Source of the DNA: Aporrectodea caliginosa | Lineage: Eukaryota > Annelida > Clitellata > Crassiclitellata > Lumbricidae | Direction of reading: 5' to 3' | Assembly: GCA_020284085.1 (NCBI GenBank) | Contig: JACEVL010000271.1 | Location: 124,001 to 188,000 of the forward strand | DNA: 64,000 bases | Part shown: piece after piece, positions 1 through 10,965 of the stretch | Layout: every line of letters begins with the position of its first letter | How positions within the stretch are numbered: position 1 is the stretch's first letter | Notes under the pieces: generated by a model | The model's database searches: none | Seen by the model: the letters and a program-made list of their open reading frames with translations, nothing else | What the model was told of the DNA's origin: nothing | Program-made: the position numbers and the translations under genes

Positions 1-900
1 GAAGTTGGCTTAAAACGTCTTTCTGTAGACACAGCTGAGATGCGACATCTAAACTCGGATAGAAATTCTGCATTTAGAGGCAATAGTTTCAAAGGCAATG
101 GGAACAAACATGTGGGATGTTGTCATTGCTTCTATAATTCATGTTATTATTATTTTTATTTATCTCTGAAAAATATTATTAGTATGCCTAATTATGAGCC
201 AACGCTTTTTGGTAACTATAAATATCAATCTAATTATTACGTCTTGGAACTGAGTACTTTTAACTGTTTGCTATTATAGGGCTAACAGTTTTCAAACGAG
301 AAAGTACAAAACAATAATGGACATTATTATATCAGGTATCCAAGGTTACTGTTAAGTTAACACGCTAGGGATCAACGATATCAGTTCTAGCTTGACATAC
401 TAATTAAATTCCGCATACTCAAAATATACCACTTTGATATTGCAATATGATGAGTTTTTGTTGTTGCATTTGTAACTTTTGAACTGGAGTATTAATTCAG
501 AAGCTATAATTCTTTATCCTTAATGAATATTCACTCTATTAGCTATTATAATTGTTTCTTCTATTCACTCCTGTAATTATTTCTTTTTATTGTTCCTTCT
601 AGTTAGGTTACATTTCTTTAGATCCCTGTATCTTATATTTGTATGTAATATGTCATGCACTTACATGTAGAACTAGTATATGAGTGTTTTAATACAGTTG
701 ACATTTCTGTAACATTTAAAACATTCAGAAGCTGAGACTAGCTCTCAGCCTTGTATGTTTCACGTGTTTTATTCAATGAACATATAATTAGTTGTATTCA
801 TAAGAATTTATCATTTTGGCTAAGTCAGAGAGAGGTAATGTGAACAGGGCAAGTATGATATGAAATCAGGTTCAGGCTACTAATCAAATTTACCCTCCAA
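1..900. other. AT-rich stretch without a recognisable gene
   Basis: Only short frames that start and stop at random are present. I saw no domain motif, splice-site pair, terminal inverted repeat or tandem repeat. It reads as ordinary intergenic or intronic DNA. Confidence 0.5.
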
Positions 901-934
901 CCCGGTAATATCAAATCAATTTCATATTACCGGG
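901..934. repeat. Perfect 11-bp inverted repeat (hairpin)
   Basis: CCCGGTAATAT at 901-911 is matched by its exact reverse complement at 924-934 with a 12-nt loop. It could be the end of a small mobile element or a simple hairpin. No second copy was found in the window. Confidence 0.6.
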
Positions 935-1585
935 GGAGCGGGTAACTTGAAGTCTTTACACCGGGACTGTTCTTTTCCAATTTGCTACCGGAGGTGGATC
1001 GACAACATGGACGGACATACCTGCAAAGATTAGGCGCTATTCTTTCCGTAGTTCTCCACCTGAACCGTATTTTGTTCTACAGAGTTGTGGAATAAAGTGC
1101 TAAAGAATAATAGTCATCAAACTTATCAAAAAGTCATCGAAAATGCAAAGAAGGCGTATACGCTAAACATTAATAAAAGACCAAAAACCTTCTGCCTATG
1201 TTCCATCGGAGAAGTTGCTTCGCTTGGCTTGCTCTTCAAACTTCCTGATGCGCCTCTGACATCCAGACATTTCGGTCTCCATCTTCGGTCTTTCACTTGA
1301 GGCATGTCCACCGACGTTAGGTGTTTCTCGAACTACTCACCATCACGAACTGCATGCTGCCCACGCCTGCACATGTTTCAAGATTTTTACTGTCGCCTTC
1401 TAACGAACTCTGTTGAAACTAGAGAATTGTATTGTATTGTAATTTCGCTTATTCAAAACTGGCTGTCAAAACGCAGCCAACAACAAAAGTGCGTAACTTA
1501 TGGTTAGGTATAATAAAGAAGCCTAGACTAATAATTATAGATATACATGTAGATAATGCCCATATCTATACTGGATAATGTATTG
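935..1585. other. No recognisable gene
   Basis: Short open frames exist on both strands (for example 1085-1300 plus and 1126-1311 minus). None shows a motif I recognise. The stretch abuts a LINE fragment and may include its degraded 3' part. Confidence 0.35.
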
Positions 1586-2220
1586 TTAATGTATTGGATT
1601 GTTATACACTATATGGAATGTAAGATCACACAGGGCAGCTAGTAAATGTTTTTGTGCAACGTGTGCGGTAGAAAATGCTCCAATCGATCGATCTGTAGCA
1701 TCTCCGTAAAATTTGTCCCAGGCCTCCTGTGGATCGGTAATACTCAAAATATCGTCAACACAAACTGTCTGCAGGCTCTTCAGCAGGCTGGCGTGTTGGT
1801 CAGGCGATCTTCTTCGGAAGGTGACTTTAGAGCGCCTCTTGTTGCGATCGGTTGGTTTGCCATCTGTTGTTGCCACTATAGCCTTATGGTCTGTTTTGAA
1901 CACAGAATCACAGATGTTATTATTTTGATGTTGTATAGCCCTGGATGCCAAACCATAAGAATGTCCATTGTCCAACATGTTCTTCCCCCGTGTCGGTTCA
2001 GTAACCAGTGGGTGCAGTCCACTTCGCCGGGTGACCTCTCCGATGTCAAGGCTGTTAAAATCCCCACCTAGCACAATCATCTCATCGCCTGCGCCTAGAA
2101 TAGGTGATCCTAGCTAACCCCCATAGGCAGCAAGAAGTGTGAAGTGTCAGCAACTTCATTTTCTTAGCCTTGGTTAATGATGGCGGTTGGTCAGGCCTCT
2201 CCGACACCACCTAATCTATC
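1586..2220 (-). mobile_element. LINE fragment, endonuclease domain (broken)
   Basis: The minus-strand frame 1586-2080 begins with a GGDFNS box and continues to TDHKAIVA. These correspond to the N-D and S-D-H motifs of the apurinic-type endonuclease of CR1/L2-like non-LTR retrotransposons. The segment between the two boxes does not keep one frame, so at least one indel is present. The 5' continuation to about 2220 still reads as endonuclease-like sequence in a shifted frame. No reverse transcriptase follows, so this is a dead fragment. Its upstream edge abuts a dispersed repeat that also abuts a LINE at 40.9 kb. Confidence 0.8.
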
Positions 2221-2247
2221 ATCCCTCGGCGGGAGGTTTCTATACTT

Positions 2248-2715
2248 GTTTTATTAACAAATTCGCAACGCAGTGGAAATAGAACAGAAATCTTGAACTG
2301 CCAGCCAGTTACAAAGGTTTAAAAATATGTCTGGTTGCTAAACTCTTAAACACATTTAATGAACAAATATGTTTACTCGAGGTTTTCCTGTTGTTAGATC
2401 GAGATCTGCTGTGTTTAATTTCCGAAGTGACGCATATAAATTCGCAATTATAAATATAATTATGACACTTTGGGCAATATTTGTGGATGAACGGTCTACC
2501 ATTGGCATGCAATTAACATTGTACATATGCCCACCATCATCTTTTTCTGTAGGTTACTAGGGGCCTTAACTGTGGGATGCAACGATTTATGTGTAGTCCT
2601 ACCCAAAATACTACTTCCAATTTCTAGTGCGAAATCGTTGAGCACAATTTCCTTTTGCTGACTTGGTTTGTTGACTGTACAGTAGACTATAGCTCGGATC
2701 ATCTCTTCGTTGGGC
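2248..2715. repeat. Dispersed repeat, copy 1 (second copy at 40.9-41.4 kb)
   Basis: Starting at TTATTAACAAATT, about 470 bp align along their whole length with 40915-41385, with scattered substitutions and small indels. Landmarks shared in order include GAACAGAAATCTTGAAC, ATATAAATTCGCAATTATAA and TTTTTCTGTAGGT. In both places the left edge touches a minus-strand LINE fragment. It may be part of that LINE family (upstream region) or an independent repeat. Confidence 0.75.
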
Positions 2716-2951
2716 TGTGACCTACTTTAGCTCGTAAAAGGCTACCACAAAAACTCCCCAAAAAGCTGAAAATTTCGTTGTTTTCACCGGTTGTCGTCGA
2801 CGAAGTCTCTTGCAGGTCTTAGTTTCAGCATTTCAGCTACTGTCTAGTTAATCCGTAAGAAAACGCGCAAAACGTGTGTTTTGGCAACATTGCGTGTGTG
2901 GCAGCCAGGTAGGCGCTCATCCCACTCAAATTTTAGAATTTGTTTTATAGG
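2716..2951. other. No feature seen
   Basis: Unique-looking sequence between a dispersed repeat and a MITE. I see no coding or repeat signal. Confidence 0.4.
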
Positions 2952-3282
2952 ACAACGTCTGACAAATTCTCATAGCAAACCGCAAAACTGTTAAGTAATA
3001 TTGCGTAAGAGCTCACTGTAAGAGCTCACTATCCTTCACACTGTCCTAGCCCAAGAACATTCATCAATCGACGAATAACGAACATCCTGTTTCCTTCTCT
3101 CGATTGGTTGTCCTCGTTAGGAACGTTCCAGGTTGATTTAACCGTATAGTTGTCACATTCTAAATAACCCCAAAACAACCGAAAGATATTAAATTAAGAT
3201 GAAAAAGCAAAAACGAAGTGAGCTCTTACGCAATATTTATAGGCTAACGGTGATTTGCTATTGGAAGTTTTTCAGACGTTGT
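2952..3282. mobile_element. MITE with 66-bp inverted-repeat arms
   Basis: Arms at 2952-3017 and 3217-3282 are reverse complements with mismatches. The outer tip is ACAACGTCTGA and the inner block is AATATTGCGTAAGAGCTCACT. AGG flanks both ends (2949-2951 and 3283-3285), a possible 3-bp target duplication. The left arm carries an extra internal repeat of AAGAGCTCACT. No coding capacity. The superfamily is uncertain; a 3-bp duplication would suit PIF/Harbinger, though its usual TWA target is not seen. Confidence 0.75.
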
Positions 3283-4130
3283 AGGCTTAGTGAAAGGACT
3301 GGGAGAGATTCCACGAAGCCCCATTCAGCTATGAATGTCAAAACGTCTAGTAGGCTACTATCCAATCTTTAGCTTCTTCCAGATTAATCTGTTGCTTTCA
3401 GATGCTTTCCCAGCCTTGGTATTTCTATTAAAAGTGCACTCTCAGACACTTCGTCATAGAAAGTGGTCAATTTTGGAATGGACACCTTCAATCTTCTTTA
3501 GTGACAGATAGCAGACTATTCACCTGAACAGTCTCACACATGGCTGCTACTTCTTTGATGGCTTGTTCAACTGAATGCTCCACTAGGTGACTGTGCCTCT
3601 CGTTTAGAGAAAGTCCTAGTGCCTCTGGCTTTTTCACCACGTTGAAGCGTTATTGTAATTTGGTAATATGGACGGCACTGACAGTAGCGCATTAGAAGGT
3701 TCTAACAAGTACATAAGTATAAAGTTTCAGCTTTAGATAAACTGATACAATGCATGTAAGCTGGGCTTACGAAACATGTTTTTGTTGTTATCTGTTACTG
3801 TTAATTTAAAACTAATAAATGTCGGCTGAAACTCTGCCAAAAATTTGTTTTGACAGTCATTTTGTCTCTTTGGTGTCACCCCTACGATGGTGACACCCGG
3901 TGCGGTCCGCACCCCCCGCAACCCCCTAGTGACGCCACTGCGTCAAATAGCAACGATGCCTATAATAAAATTCTTGTCTAAGAACTTTCAGAGCCACTGT
4001 AATAATCTTCAATGCATCAGTCGATAGTAAAAGTTTTCTTTGCCACAATAAAGTTTATATAAAATCAACTGAATATATAGGTTCTTTTATCGAGACATGC
4101 TGGATACGAGAAAAACTTAACTCCTTTTAA
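3283..4130. other. Degraded coding-like stretch and a hAT-type right end
   Basis: On the minus strand about 3300-3640 reads as a protein-like frame with several stops (including GLSLNERHSH). I cannot name the family. At 3897-3940 the sequence ends in CTAGTGACGCCACTG, the reverse complement of a CAGTGGCGTCACTAG terminus typical of hAT elements. I found no matching left end, so it is a solo or truncated end. Confidence 0.4.
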
Positions 4131-4139
4131 TTAGAAATT

Positions 4140-4240
4140 TATTCATTCATTCATTCGGGACTTTATATAGCGCTTCTTCAAGGAAACTAACCAGTGGATC
4201 TCCTGACTCTTTTAATATTTAATATCCTGACTAATATTCA
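4140..4240 (-). mobile_element. LINE 3' fragment with (GAAT)n tail
   Basis: Read on the minus strand, the block containing AAGCGCTATATAAAGTCCC runs into (GAAT)n. Similar TATATAGCGCC blocks mark LINE 3' ends elsewhere in the window (48.3, 52.5 and 54.3 kb). It is severely 5'-truncated. Confidence 0.5.
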
Positions 4241-4313
4241 GTAAATGAAAGTCACCATATACACCTTCACCACAATCAAAGAAAAGGGCATGAACACCCT
4301 GCATTAGATAATA

Positions 4314-4952
4314 TTAATAATATAAACGCACAGAAATCTCTGTGCCTGCGTGCGTCCATCTGTGCATCTGAGGCCTGTAACGCTTACGTCATTCCACATC
4401 ATCGCTATAACCGAATACAGAAGTTGTCATAGCAACGAGAGATAATGCAACACGACGTGTGGAAGGGAGAGGGAGGGACGGATTTTGAAGGGTGGGAAGC
4501 AGATACGGCCGGCCGGGACGGACGGCAAGGAAGTACGTGGGAGGGAGGGAGGGACTGATGAACGGAGAAAAAGAGGGAGGGAGGGAGGGAGGGAGAGGAG
4601 AAGACACGCACGATCGCCGCGAGAGACGTGGTGGAGGGAGGGACGGACGTTGAAGGGAGGGAAGGAGGTACGGACGGCCGGGACGGACGGCAGAGAAGTA
4701 CGGGGGAGGGAGGGAGGGACTGACGGACGGAGAAAGAGAGGGAGGAAGGGAGAAGACGCGTACAATCGCCGCGAGAGGCGTGGTGGAGGGAGGGACGGAC
4801 GGGAGGGAAGGAAGGGAAGGAAGGGAGGGAGGGGAGGAAAGGGGAGGGAGGAAGGGTGACGGAAAAGACTTATGTCAATCATAGCACGAGAAGACGCAAC
4901 TGTTGACATTTTCAAATTGTTTTTAACCGTCTTAGGACGGGCAAACATCTAG
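4314..4952 (+). mobile_element. Helitron-like non-autonomous element, copy 1
   Basis: Shares both ends with copies at 5141-5927 and 9585-10368: a left part TTAATAATATAAACGC, CAGAAATCTCT and a GTGCGTGCGTCC block, and a right part GTCAATCATAGCACGA to GCAAACATCTAG. The 3' end is CTAG followed by T, preceded by the hairpin CCGTC-TTAG-GACGG (4927-4940). That layout matches the Helitron 3' end (CTRR, hairpin about 10 nt upstream, insertion before T). I see no Rep/helicase gene and no canonical 5' TC end. The middle (about 4455-4860) is a GGGA/GGAC-rich minisatellite; long Pro/Ser-rich or Gly/Arg-rich frames there are not genes. Confidence 0.65.
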
Positions 4953-5140
4953 TAACTATTAATTCGCAAAGTCGACTTACGATTGCACCTTCGTGCCAAT
5001 AAGACAATGTAAAACTCAAAATTACAATTTCTCAATTTCTCGATTTCGGGTTTCCGGGTATTGATTGCACAAGCCGGGCAGAATTAAATGCAACCCGGGT
5101 ATTGCTCGTGATTACCCGGGCGTAGTTACGCCACTGCTAG
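4953..5140. other. Spacer with a solo hAT-type end
   Basis: A CCGGGTA-rich segment ends in CGTAGTTACGCCACTG at 5136, the reverse complement of a CAGTGGCGTAACTACG terminus. No partner end was found. The next Helitron-like copy starts directly after it. Confidence 0.45.
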
Positions 5141-5927
5141 TTAATATATAAACGCTCAGAAATCTCTCTGCGTGCGTGCGTCCATCTGTGCATCTGAAGC
5201 CTGTAACGCTTACCTCATTCCACGTCATCGCTATAACCGAATATAGAAGTTGTCATAGCAACGCGAGATAATGCAACACGACATGTGGAAGGGAGAGGGA
5301 GGGACGGATTTTGAAGGGTGGGAAGCAGATACGGACGGCCGGGACGGACGGCAAGGAAGTACGAAGGAGGAGGGACTGAGGGACGGAGAAATGGAGGGAG
5401 GGAGTGAGGGAGGGAGAAGACACGCACGATCGCCGCGAGAGACGTGGTGGAGGGAGAGACGGACGTTGAAGGGAGGGAAGGAGGTACAGACGGCCGGGAC
5501 GGACGGCAAGGAAGTACGGAGGGAGGGAGGGAGGACTGAAGGACGGAGGAAGGGAGGGAGGGGTGGAGGAGGAAGGATGGAGGGGAGAGAGGGAGGGAGG
5601 GAGGAAGAGAGAGGGAGAAGACACGCACGATCGCCGCGAGAGACGTGGTGGAGGGACGGACGGACGGACGTTGAAGGAGGGAAGGAGGTACGAACGGCCG
5701 GGACGGACGTCAGAGAAGTACAGGGAGGGAGGGAGGAAGGGAGGGAGAGAGGGAGGGAGGTAGGGAAAGTGGAAGGGGAGGGAGAGTGAAAGGGAGGACG
5801 GACGGACGGAGGGACGGACGGAGGGAGGTAGGGAGGGGAGAAGACTTATGTCAATCATAGCACGAAGACGCATCTCTTCACATTTTCAAATTGTTTTTTA
5901 ACCGTCTTAGGACGGGCAAACATCTAG
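5141..5927 (+). mobile_element. Helitron-like non-autonomous element, copy 2
   Basis: Same ends as copy 1. The 3' hairpin lies at 5902-5915 and CTAG ends at 5927, again followed by T. The internal minisatellite (about 5290-5845) has a higher-order unit beginning ACACGCACGATCGCCGCGAGAG (seen near 5420 and 5620) followed by a GGAC/GGGA run and CGGCCGGGACGGACGGCA. The minisatellite length differs from the other two copies, as expected from unequal exchange or slippage. Confidence 0.65.
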
Positions 5928-6246
5928 TATCATATAAGGAACGATTCACTTTCAGATATTAATAAGAAACTGGGTACTTTTTTTATCCGACCACCAAAAT
6001 TTATCTAACTTATTTATTTGGTCAATTTAAAATGGATTTTAGATTGATGAAAATAATTCTTTGCCTAAAAAAGAAATGAAAATAAACTAAATTAGTGAAA
6101 AGAAACTAAATTAAGCTGTATAAATTTTGGTGGTCGGATAAGAAAAGAAATACCAACAATTGAACAATATAAACAGAAATGTAAATTTACCTCAATTTCA
6201 AATTTTAGGATAGTCATGCACTTAAGTTATTGTCAGAAGCCCCAAT

Positions 6247-7103
6247 TTATTTAAAATCGAAAATCAAAATCCCTCGATTGCTCGGATCGTTGTTAGCCAC
6301 AAAGAGTCGACCATTTGTCTCATCCAGAAGAATCCTCGTTGGATTTCTTAATCCGTGTTTTCCATCTTTTGAGATAATCTCTCTCTTAAAATCCAAATCC
6401 CGATCGAGTAAAAGAATTCGATGGTTTAACATATCAGCGACCATCACGAATCCATTTCCATCGATGGACAAATAGACTGGATGATCCAATTGTCCGATGG
6501 TAGATCCACGTTCTCCACCGAATGACTTTTTACGTTTTCCATCTACACCCAATATGCACACTCTATGCAGATCACCATAATTATGACTGATCACGAAACG
6601 ACCATTTGTCAGTTTAATAGCTTGCCACGGACCACGAATACGTGTGTCACACAATAGATGTACTTCCCGAATCAATTGTCCATCTGGCGAATATTCATTT
6701 AATTTATCTTTCTCTGAAACAGTTAAAATGACATTCGATTCTTCTGTAATAGACAGAAGACCATAATCGTCTCCTGTTGACCAATTCTTTATTAATTTTC
6801 CATTTGGATCAATTCTTAAGATTTCATTCGACTTATCTTGATCCTTACGATCGAAAATGTAAAGACATTTAATTCTGTTGCAGGATCTTAAGTCAAATGG
6901 ATAAATTAAATTCTTCAAATTCCATCGACGACTGAAACTTAATTTCATCGAATCGTAAACTTCAACTTCTGAACTCTTTTCAGTCGCAACAAACAATTCT
7001 TTGTTTAAGATCGTCAATCCACGAATTGCTTTCTTTCCTATTTCTGCTGCTTTTATGCTGATCGTCTGAACTAACACTGGATCCAATTTGTATCGAAGTT
7101 CGT
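6247..7103 (-). CDS. NHL-repeat beta-propeller terminal exon (TRIM-NHL type), open
   Basis: The frame is open from a 3' splice site at 7103 (TATTTCTGTTTCAG then ACGAACTTCG, entering in phase 1) to TAA at 6247. It gives about 284 residues starting DELRYKLDP. Six-bladed NHL propellers are about this size and in TRIM2/3/71-like proteins form the C-terminal substrate- or RNA-binding domain. The clearest NHL repeat is near the C terminus (NGFVMVADMLNHRILLL); another contains NGRFVISHN. No RING, B-box or coiled coil is in this exon, so it must be spliced to upstream exons, none of which I can assign with confidence. A related copy at 52.7-53.5 kb shares the splice acceptor but is broken. The ATG at 7086 is probably internal, because homology with the other copy continues to the splice site. 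Confidence 0.85.
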
Positions 7104-7149
7104 CTGAAACAGAAATAGATCCATTAAAACTCTATTTAATATTAAGACT

Positions 7150-7480
7150 ATTAGATAATTGCAAGCAGAGATTGGCACGATTAGCTAGAATTGCTAATCG
7201 ATTAGAATTAGAATTCGCAAAGTCTTCTAGCTAGTCGATTAGAATTAGAATTAGCAGCAGCTAATCGATTAGCAATTGGAATTAGATTTCGGTAATCGAA
7301 AGATCGATACATTATTTGCTTCATGAATTTGTCAAATTTTAATCAAAGCACTGCAAGTTACTATACAGCAAGGTGCTGTAGCCTATTACAAATTTACAAT
7401 ACCTAAAGCTGTATTCTAATACAATACCTATAGCTGTACCCTATTACAATACCTAAAGCTGCCCAACTGCTATAATGTGA
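7150..7480. repeat. Degenerate short repeats in the NHL intron
   Basis: About 7170-7305 is built from AATCGATTAG and AGAATTAG words. It begins with CAGAGATTGGCACGATTAG, which resembles a hAT left end, but no right end is seen. About 7380-7465 holds three copies of a roughly 31-bp unit containing ACAATACCTA-AGCTG. Confidence 0.5.
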
Positions 7481-8195
7481 GAATAGTCCACCAACCAGCT
7501 ATTACTTTCTCAACTTAAACTCACCCTATTTAACGTGACTGACAAAGTTTGACGATACATAAATTGGCCTCCAATTGGGTTGATGATTTTATTTATTTTT
7601 GTACACTGCCCTGCTAATTTAACTCTTCCATACGATTTTACTTTTATCCTAATACTTTTAAAGAACGTTTTCAAATACTGGATAATGTTTAGCATCAGTT
7701 GTCTGCGCAGCCACTGTGAGAAGCATGGAGAACTAAGCGCAGAAATAAAAAAAATTTTACTGGTTCCCATGTTTTATAACCATAAACAGATAATTGAAAG
7801 TTTGAAACAACCTTCAGATAAATAAATAAATAATTAGGGGAGAGTGCGACAAGATGCCCAGGGTGAATAAGACGCCCACCCCCTTCAAAAAGTATAGAAC
7901 GATACAGATTCGTATTTTAGTTGTGTGTTTGCATGCAGCGACATCGTGCGAACCTTCCTTAGCGGTAAAGTTTCAATATTCGAGATATTGGCGTGATTAA
8001 TCAATTTTCTAAATTTTGACTACTTCTGCGTAAGTACACATTTATGATAATGACTTTTTTTCTCGTTAACCTTATGCACTGCCAAGGCGCGCTTTTCGAC
8101 GTTTATTTTGGATCTATTTCTAGTTCTTTTTAAGGTTTTATCAAACTTCTAAACATTGACATAGTTAAATAAAATGGCGTCAGTAGTAAAGGACT
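7481..8195. other. No recognisable gene
   Basis: Short frames only. TTAGGGGAGAGTGCGAC near 7837 resembles a transposon terminus (a related word occurs inverted at 57.64 kb), but no paired end was found. Confidence 0.4.
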
Positions 8196-8305
8196 TGAAG
8201 GTTACAAGAAGCCCATGCGCGTCTTGAATGTATAGGACTCATAGAGATTACAAGATGCCCATGGGCGTCTTGAATGTATGGGAAGCATCGAGATTACAAG
8301 GTGCC
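8196..8305. repeat. Two-copy tandem repeat of about 55 bp
   Basis: TACAAG-ATGCCCATG-GCGTCTTGAATGTAT occurs twice in tandem (about 8200 and 8255), with the start of a third unit. Confidence 0.6.
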
Positions 8306-8661
8306 AAGTCATAATGTCTCCTTCTACTACAAGTATAGGTACATATACTTGCAAATTTATCAGTAGTTATTGAGTTCAGTGAGTTTACCATAGAAAAAGA
8401 AGTTACTGGAACAGGCAGGATGAAAACGATGCCAAAACAGACAAAATCTGTGGCAATCTGTAAAGACACTGCATTTTCAGAGACAGTTGCAACAAAAAAC
8501 AAAATGAAGGAACTAAGGAATAAAAACAAACGTACATGCAGACAAGACAAACCAAGGGGAAGAAAAGCAGGAAGTGATGTCCTGGAACTCCACCCAAAAA
8601 GACAACTAATTTGCTTAGTAGCTTTAGGGTATTTTAGTTTATGGTTCAGTTTGTTTAGTTC
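8306..8661 (+). other. Unrecognised open frame cut by a transposon
   Basis: A plus-strand frame opens with ATG at 8420 and is Lys/Arg-rich for its first 60 codons (for example KNKMKELRNKNK). It runs into the left end of the element that starts at 8670. I do not recognise the product. The basic composition could fit the tail of a transposase, but no domain is visible. Confidence 0.3.
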
Positions 8662-8793
8662 ATATACAGTAGGGTGGTCGCATCTCTAATGGAAAATTTA
8701 CAACTACAGTTGTTTACTCTCGCCAACCCGGCATTCCGTGCCAATTGGTTTAAAAGTAATGTAGCCCAACAATTAGCAGGGTAGAACAATATC

Positions 8794-10410
8794 TAGGACT
8801 GGCACAACGTCTTTGAAATTTAGATTTTTACAAATAATTTTCGTCATTTCGAGTAAATGTATTTGATTCGCATTTTTGGACCTATGTTTAGTTTTAAACA
8901 GAAAGGCTGGATGATTTTACTTAAGCACAACTAAAAAATAATTTCTACAATGTTTATGTTCTCGTTGATTGTTTATAATTTATTTTTATTGGCATTTTAG
9001 TGGTATTTGATCTGTGAGTTCCTGAAACCGATAACCTAAAATCTATTCGAACAAGCATAGACAAACAGGTGCAGTGGGAAAAATGCGAAAATTAGAAATT
9101 CTAAAAGTAATAGCAACCAAAAGTTGCCCTAATGGCATGGATCAAAAACTGTTCAAAATTTAAAAAAATATTAATGTCTTCCGCCCCCACCAGAGGGCCA
9201 AAGTAACGAGACAAAGCGTTTTTGGAGAAAATTGTAGGTTGTCTTGTCAAATATTCTAATTGAAAATTAATTAACTGCCATTCAGTATACCGCTAGAAAG
9301 AAGCTCTTAAAACTGAATAAAATGATGTGTTAATTTTCAGAATATCCCCGTATTTGTAGAATTATTACCTGTTTACCATTTCCTTAATAATAATTATAAC
9401 TCTGATAAATAATTTTAATCACTAATCAGTGTAATCACTAGTAACGCGGCATGCAACAAAATGTCATTGTGTTATAATCTGGACCTACTACAGGCAGTTG
9501 AGTTTATTCATGGTTTAAATGTTCACTTTTCATGGTTGATTACAACTATTATGTTTACTTTTCGAGTGCTCCTATTAATAATATAAACGCACAGAAATCT
9601 CTCTGCGTGCGTGCGTCCATCTGTGCATCTGAAGCCTGTAACGCTTAGGTCATTCCACGTCATCGCTATTAACCGAATACAGAAGTTGTCATAGCAACGC
9701 GAGATAATGCAACACGACATGTGGAAGGGAGAGGGAGGGACGGATTTTGAAGGGTGGGAAGCAGATACGGACGGCCGGGACGGACGGCAAGGAAGTACGG
9801 GGATGGAGAGACTGACGGACGGAGAAAGGGAGGGAGGGAGGTCGTTGAAGACACGCACGATCGCCGCGAGACGTGGTGGAGGGAGGGACGGACGTTGAAA
9901 GAGAGAGGAAGGAAGGGACGGACGGCCGGGACGGACGGCAGAGAAATGAGTAGGAGGAGGGAAGGACTGAAGGACGGAGGGAGGGAGGGATGGAGGAGGG
10001 AGGGAGGGAGGAAGAGAGGAGGGAGGGAGGAGGAGAGGGAGGGAGGAAGAGAGAGGGGAGAAGACACGCACGATTGCCGCGAGAGGACGTGTGGGAGGGA
10101 GGGACGGACGTTGAAGGATCAGAAAGGAGGTACGAACGGCCATGGGACGGACGGCAGAGAAGTACGGGGAGGAGGGAGGAAGGAAGGAGAGAGAGGGAGG
10201 GAGGCAGGAGGAAAGGGGAAAGTGGAAGGGAGGGAGAGTGTGAGGGAGCGACGGAGGGACGGACGGAGGGAGGTAGGGAGAAGACTTATGTCAATCATAG
10301 CACGAGAAGACGCATCTCTTCACATTTTCAAATTGTTTTTAACCGTCTTAGGACGGGCAAACATCTAATATTTGATAAGGGTAAAATTTGACGGTGTTGT
10401 GCCAGCCCTA
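8794..10410. mobile_element. TIR element TAGGRCTGGCACAAC, nested in 8670-10523
   Basis: The left end TAGGACTGGCACAACG and right end (reversed) TAGGGCTGGCACAACA match over 14 of 16 positions. The flanking octamers do not match well, so the TSD is unproven. The interior holds only short frames plus the Helitron-like copy 3. Confidence 0.6.
9585..10368 (+). mobile_element. Helitron-like non-autonomous element, copy 3
   Basis: Same ends as the 4.3-kb and 5.1-kb copies. Here the 3' terminus is CTAA followed by T, still fitting CTRR-T. The interior (about 9722-10285) is the same GGGA/GGAC minisatellite with its own pattern of unit gains. It sits inside the TIR element 8794-10410, so it is the youngest layer of that nest. 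Confidence 0.65.
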
Positions 10411-10576
10411 AATATTAAAATGTTTTCATACAACTTTTTGTTCGATGTTTCTGGAGGGAATGAAACCAAATGGGACCTTGGCGAACAGTAGTTTCAACCT
10501 TTTATTATTAAGAACCACCCCTAATATACAGCTTACTTCTTTAGTCTATAAAATGTATGATTGCAATACCACTTGC

Positions 10577-10620
10577 TTAACCCTTGAACGGTAACCTGGG
10601 GGTAATTTCTACCCCCAGAG
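10577..10620. mobile_element. piggyBac-like left end (solo)
   Basis: TTAA at 10577-10580 is followed by CCCTTGAACGG and then a subterminal hairpin, CTGGGGGTA-loop-TACCCCCAG (10596-10618). A TTAA target, a CCCT start and a palindrome just inside match the two complete piggyBac elements at 27.6 and 37.1 kb. No right end is seen downstream, so the element is truncated or its end has decayed. Confidence 0.55.
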
Positions 10621-10960
10621 TGTTATAACTGCTGCTATTAAAGGAAGTACTAGAAATTTTTACAATCGCTTTGGTGACTTTTCCTGACATTGACCATGCT
10701 TCAAATTATGTAAAAAACATTGTGCATACTGTCACCATATTTAACATATTTTCAATATGGCGGCGAAGAAAAAAATAATTGCATAATACTATTTCAAGCA
10801 AAGGAGAATCTGAAATTCGTTAGTCCACATCCAAACAAATAACATAATGCTATCTATAGACCTATAACATACGAAATAAAAGCTCAGGTAATGTTATCTT
10901 TTATGTACACTACATGTCAGCAACCATAAATGTAACAGCATGCCTTTCATCTTCTACTGA
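10621..10960. other. No recognisable gene; probable piggyBac interior
   Basis: AT-rich sequence that may belong to the element whose left end lies at 10577. No transposase motif is visible. Confidence 0.35.
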
Positions 10961-10965
10961 CTGCC

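Larger units (their letters stand above)
8670..10523. mobile_element. TAGGGTGG-terminus DNA transposon (8-bp TSD), nested
   Basis: The left end is TAGGGTGGTCGC and the right end, reversed, is TAGGGGTGGTTC. The perfect 8-bp target duplication ATATACAG lies at 8662-8669 and 10524-10531. An 8-bp TSD with TAG-type ends fits the hAT superfamily. Most of the interior is a second element (8794-10410), which contains a Helitron-like copy. No transposase remains. The terminus matches those at 18981, 23854, 31233 and 33384. Confidence 0.8.

Noticed and set aside
4389..5873. Long Pro/Ser/Leu-rich and Gly/Arg/Glu-rich frames on both strands (also at 9523-10391)
   Set aside because: They follow the GGGA/GGAC minisatellite of the Helitron-like copies, occur in several frames at once, and have no start, splice or domain support.
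8786..10418. Target duplication for the TIR element 8794-10410
   Set aside because: Flanking octamers ACAATATC and AATATTAA do not match well enough; only the inverted ends support it.
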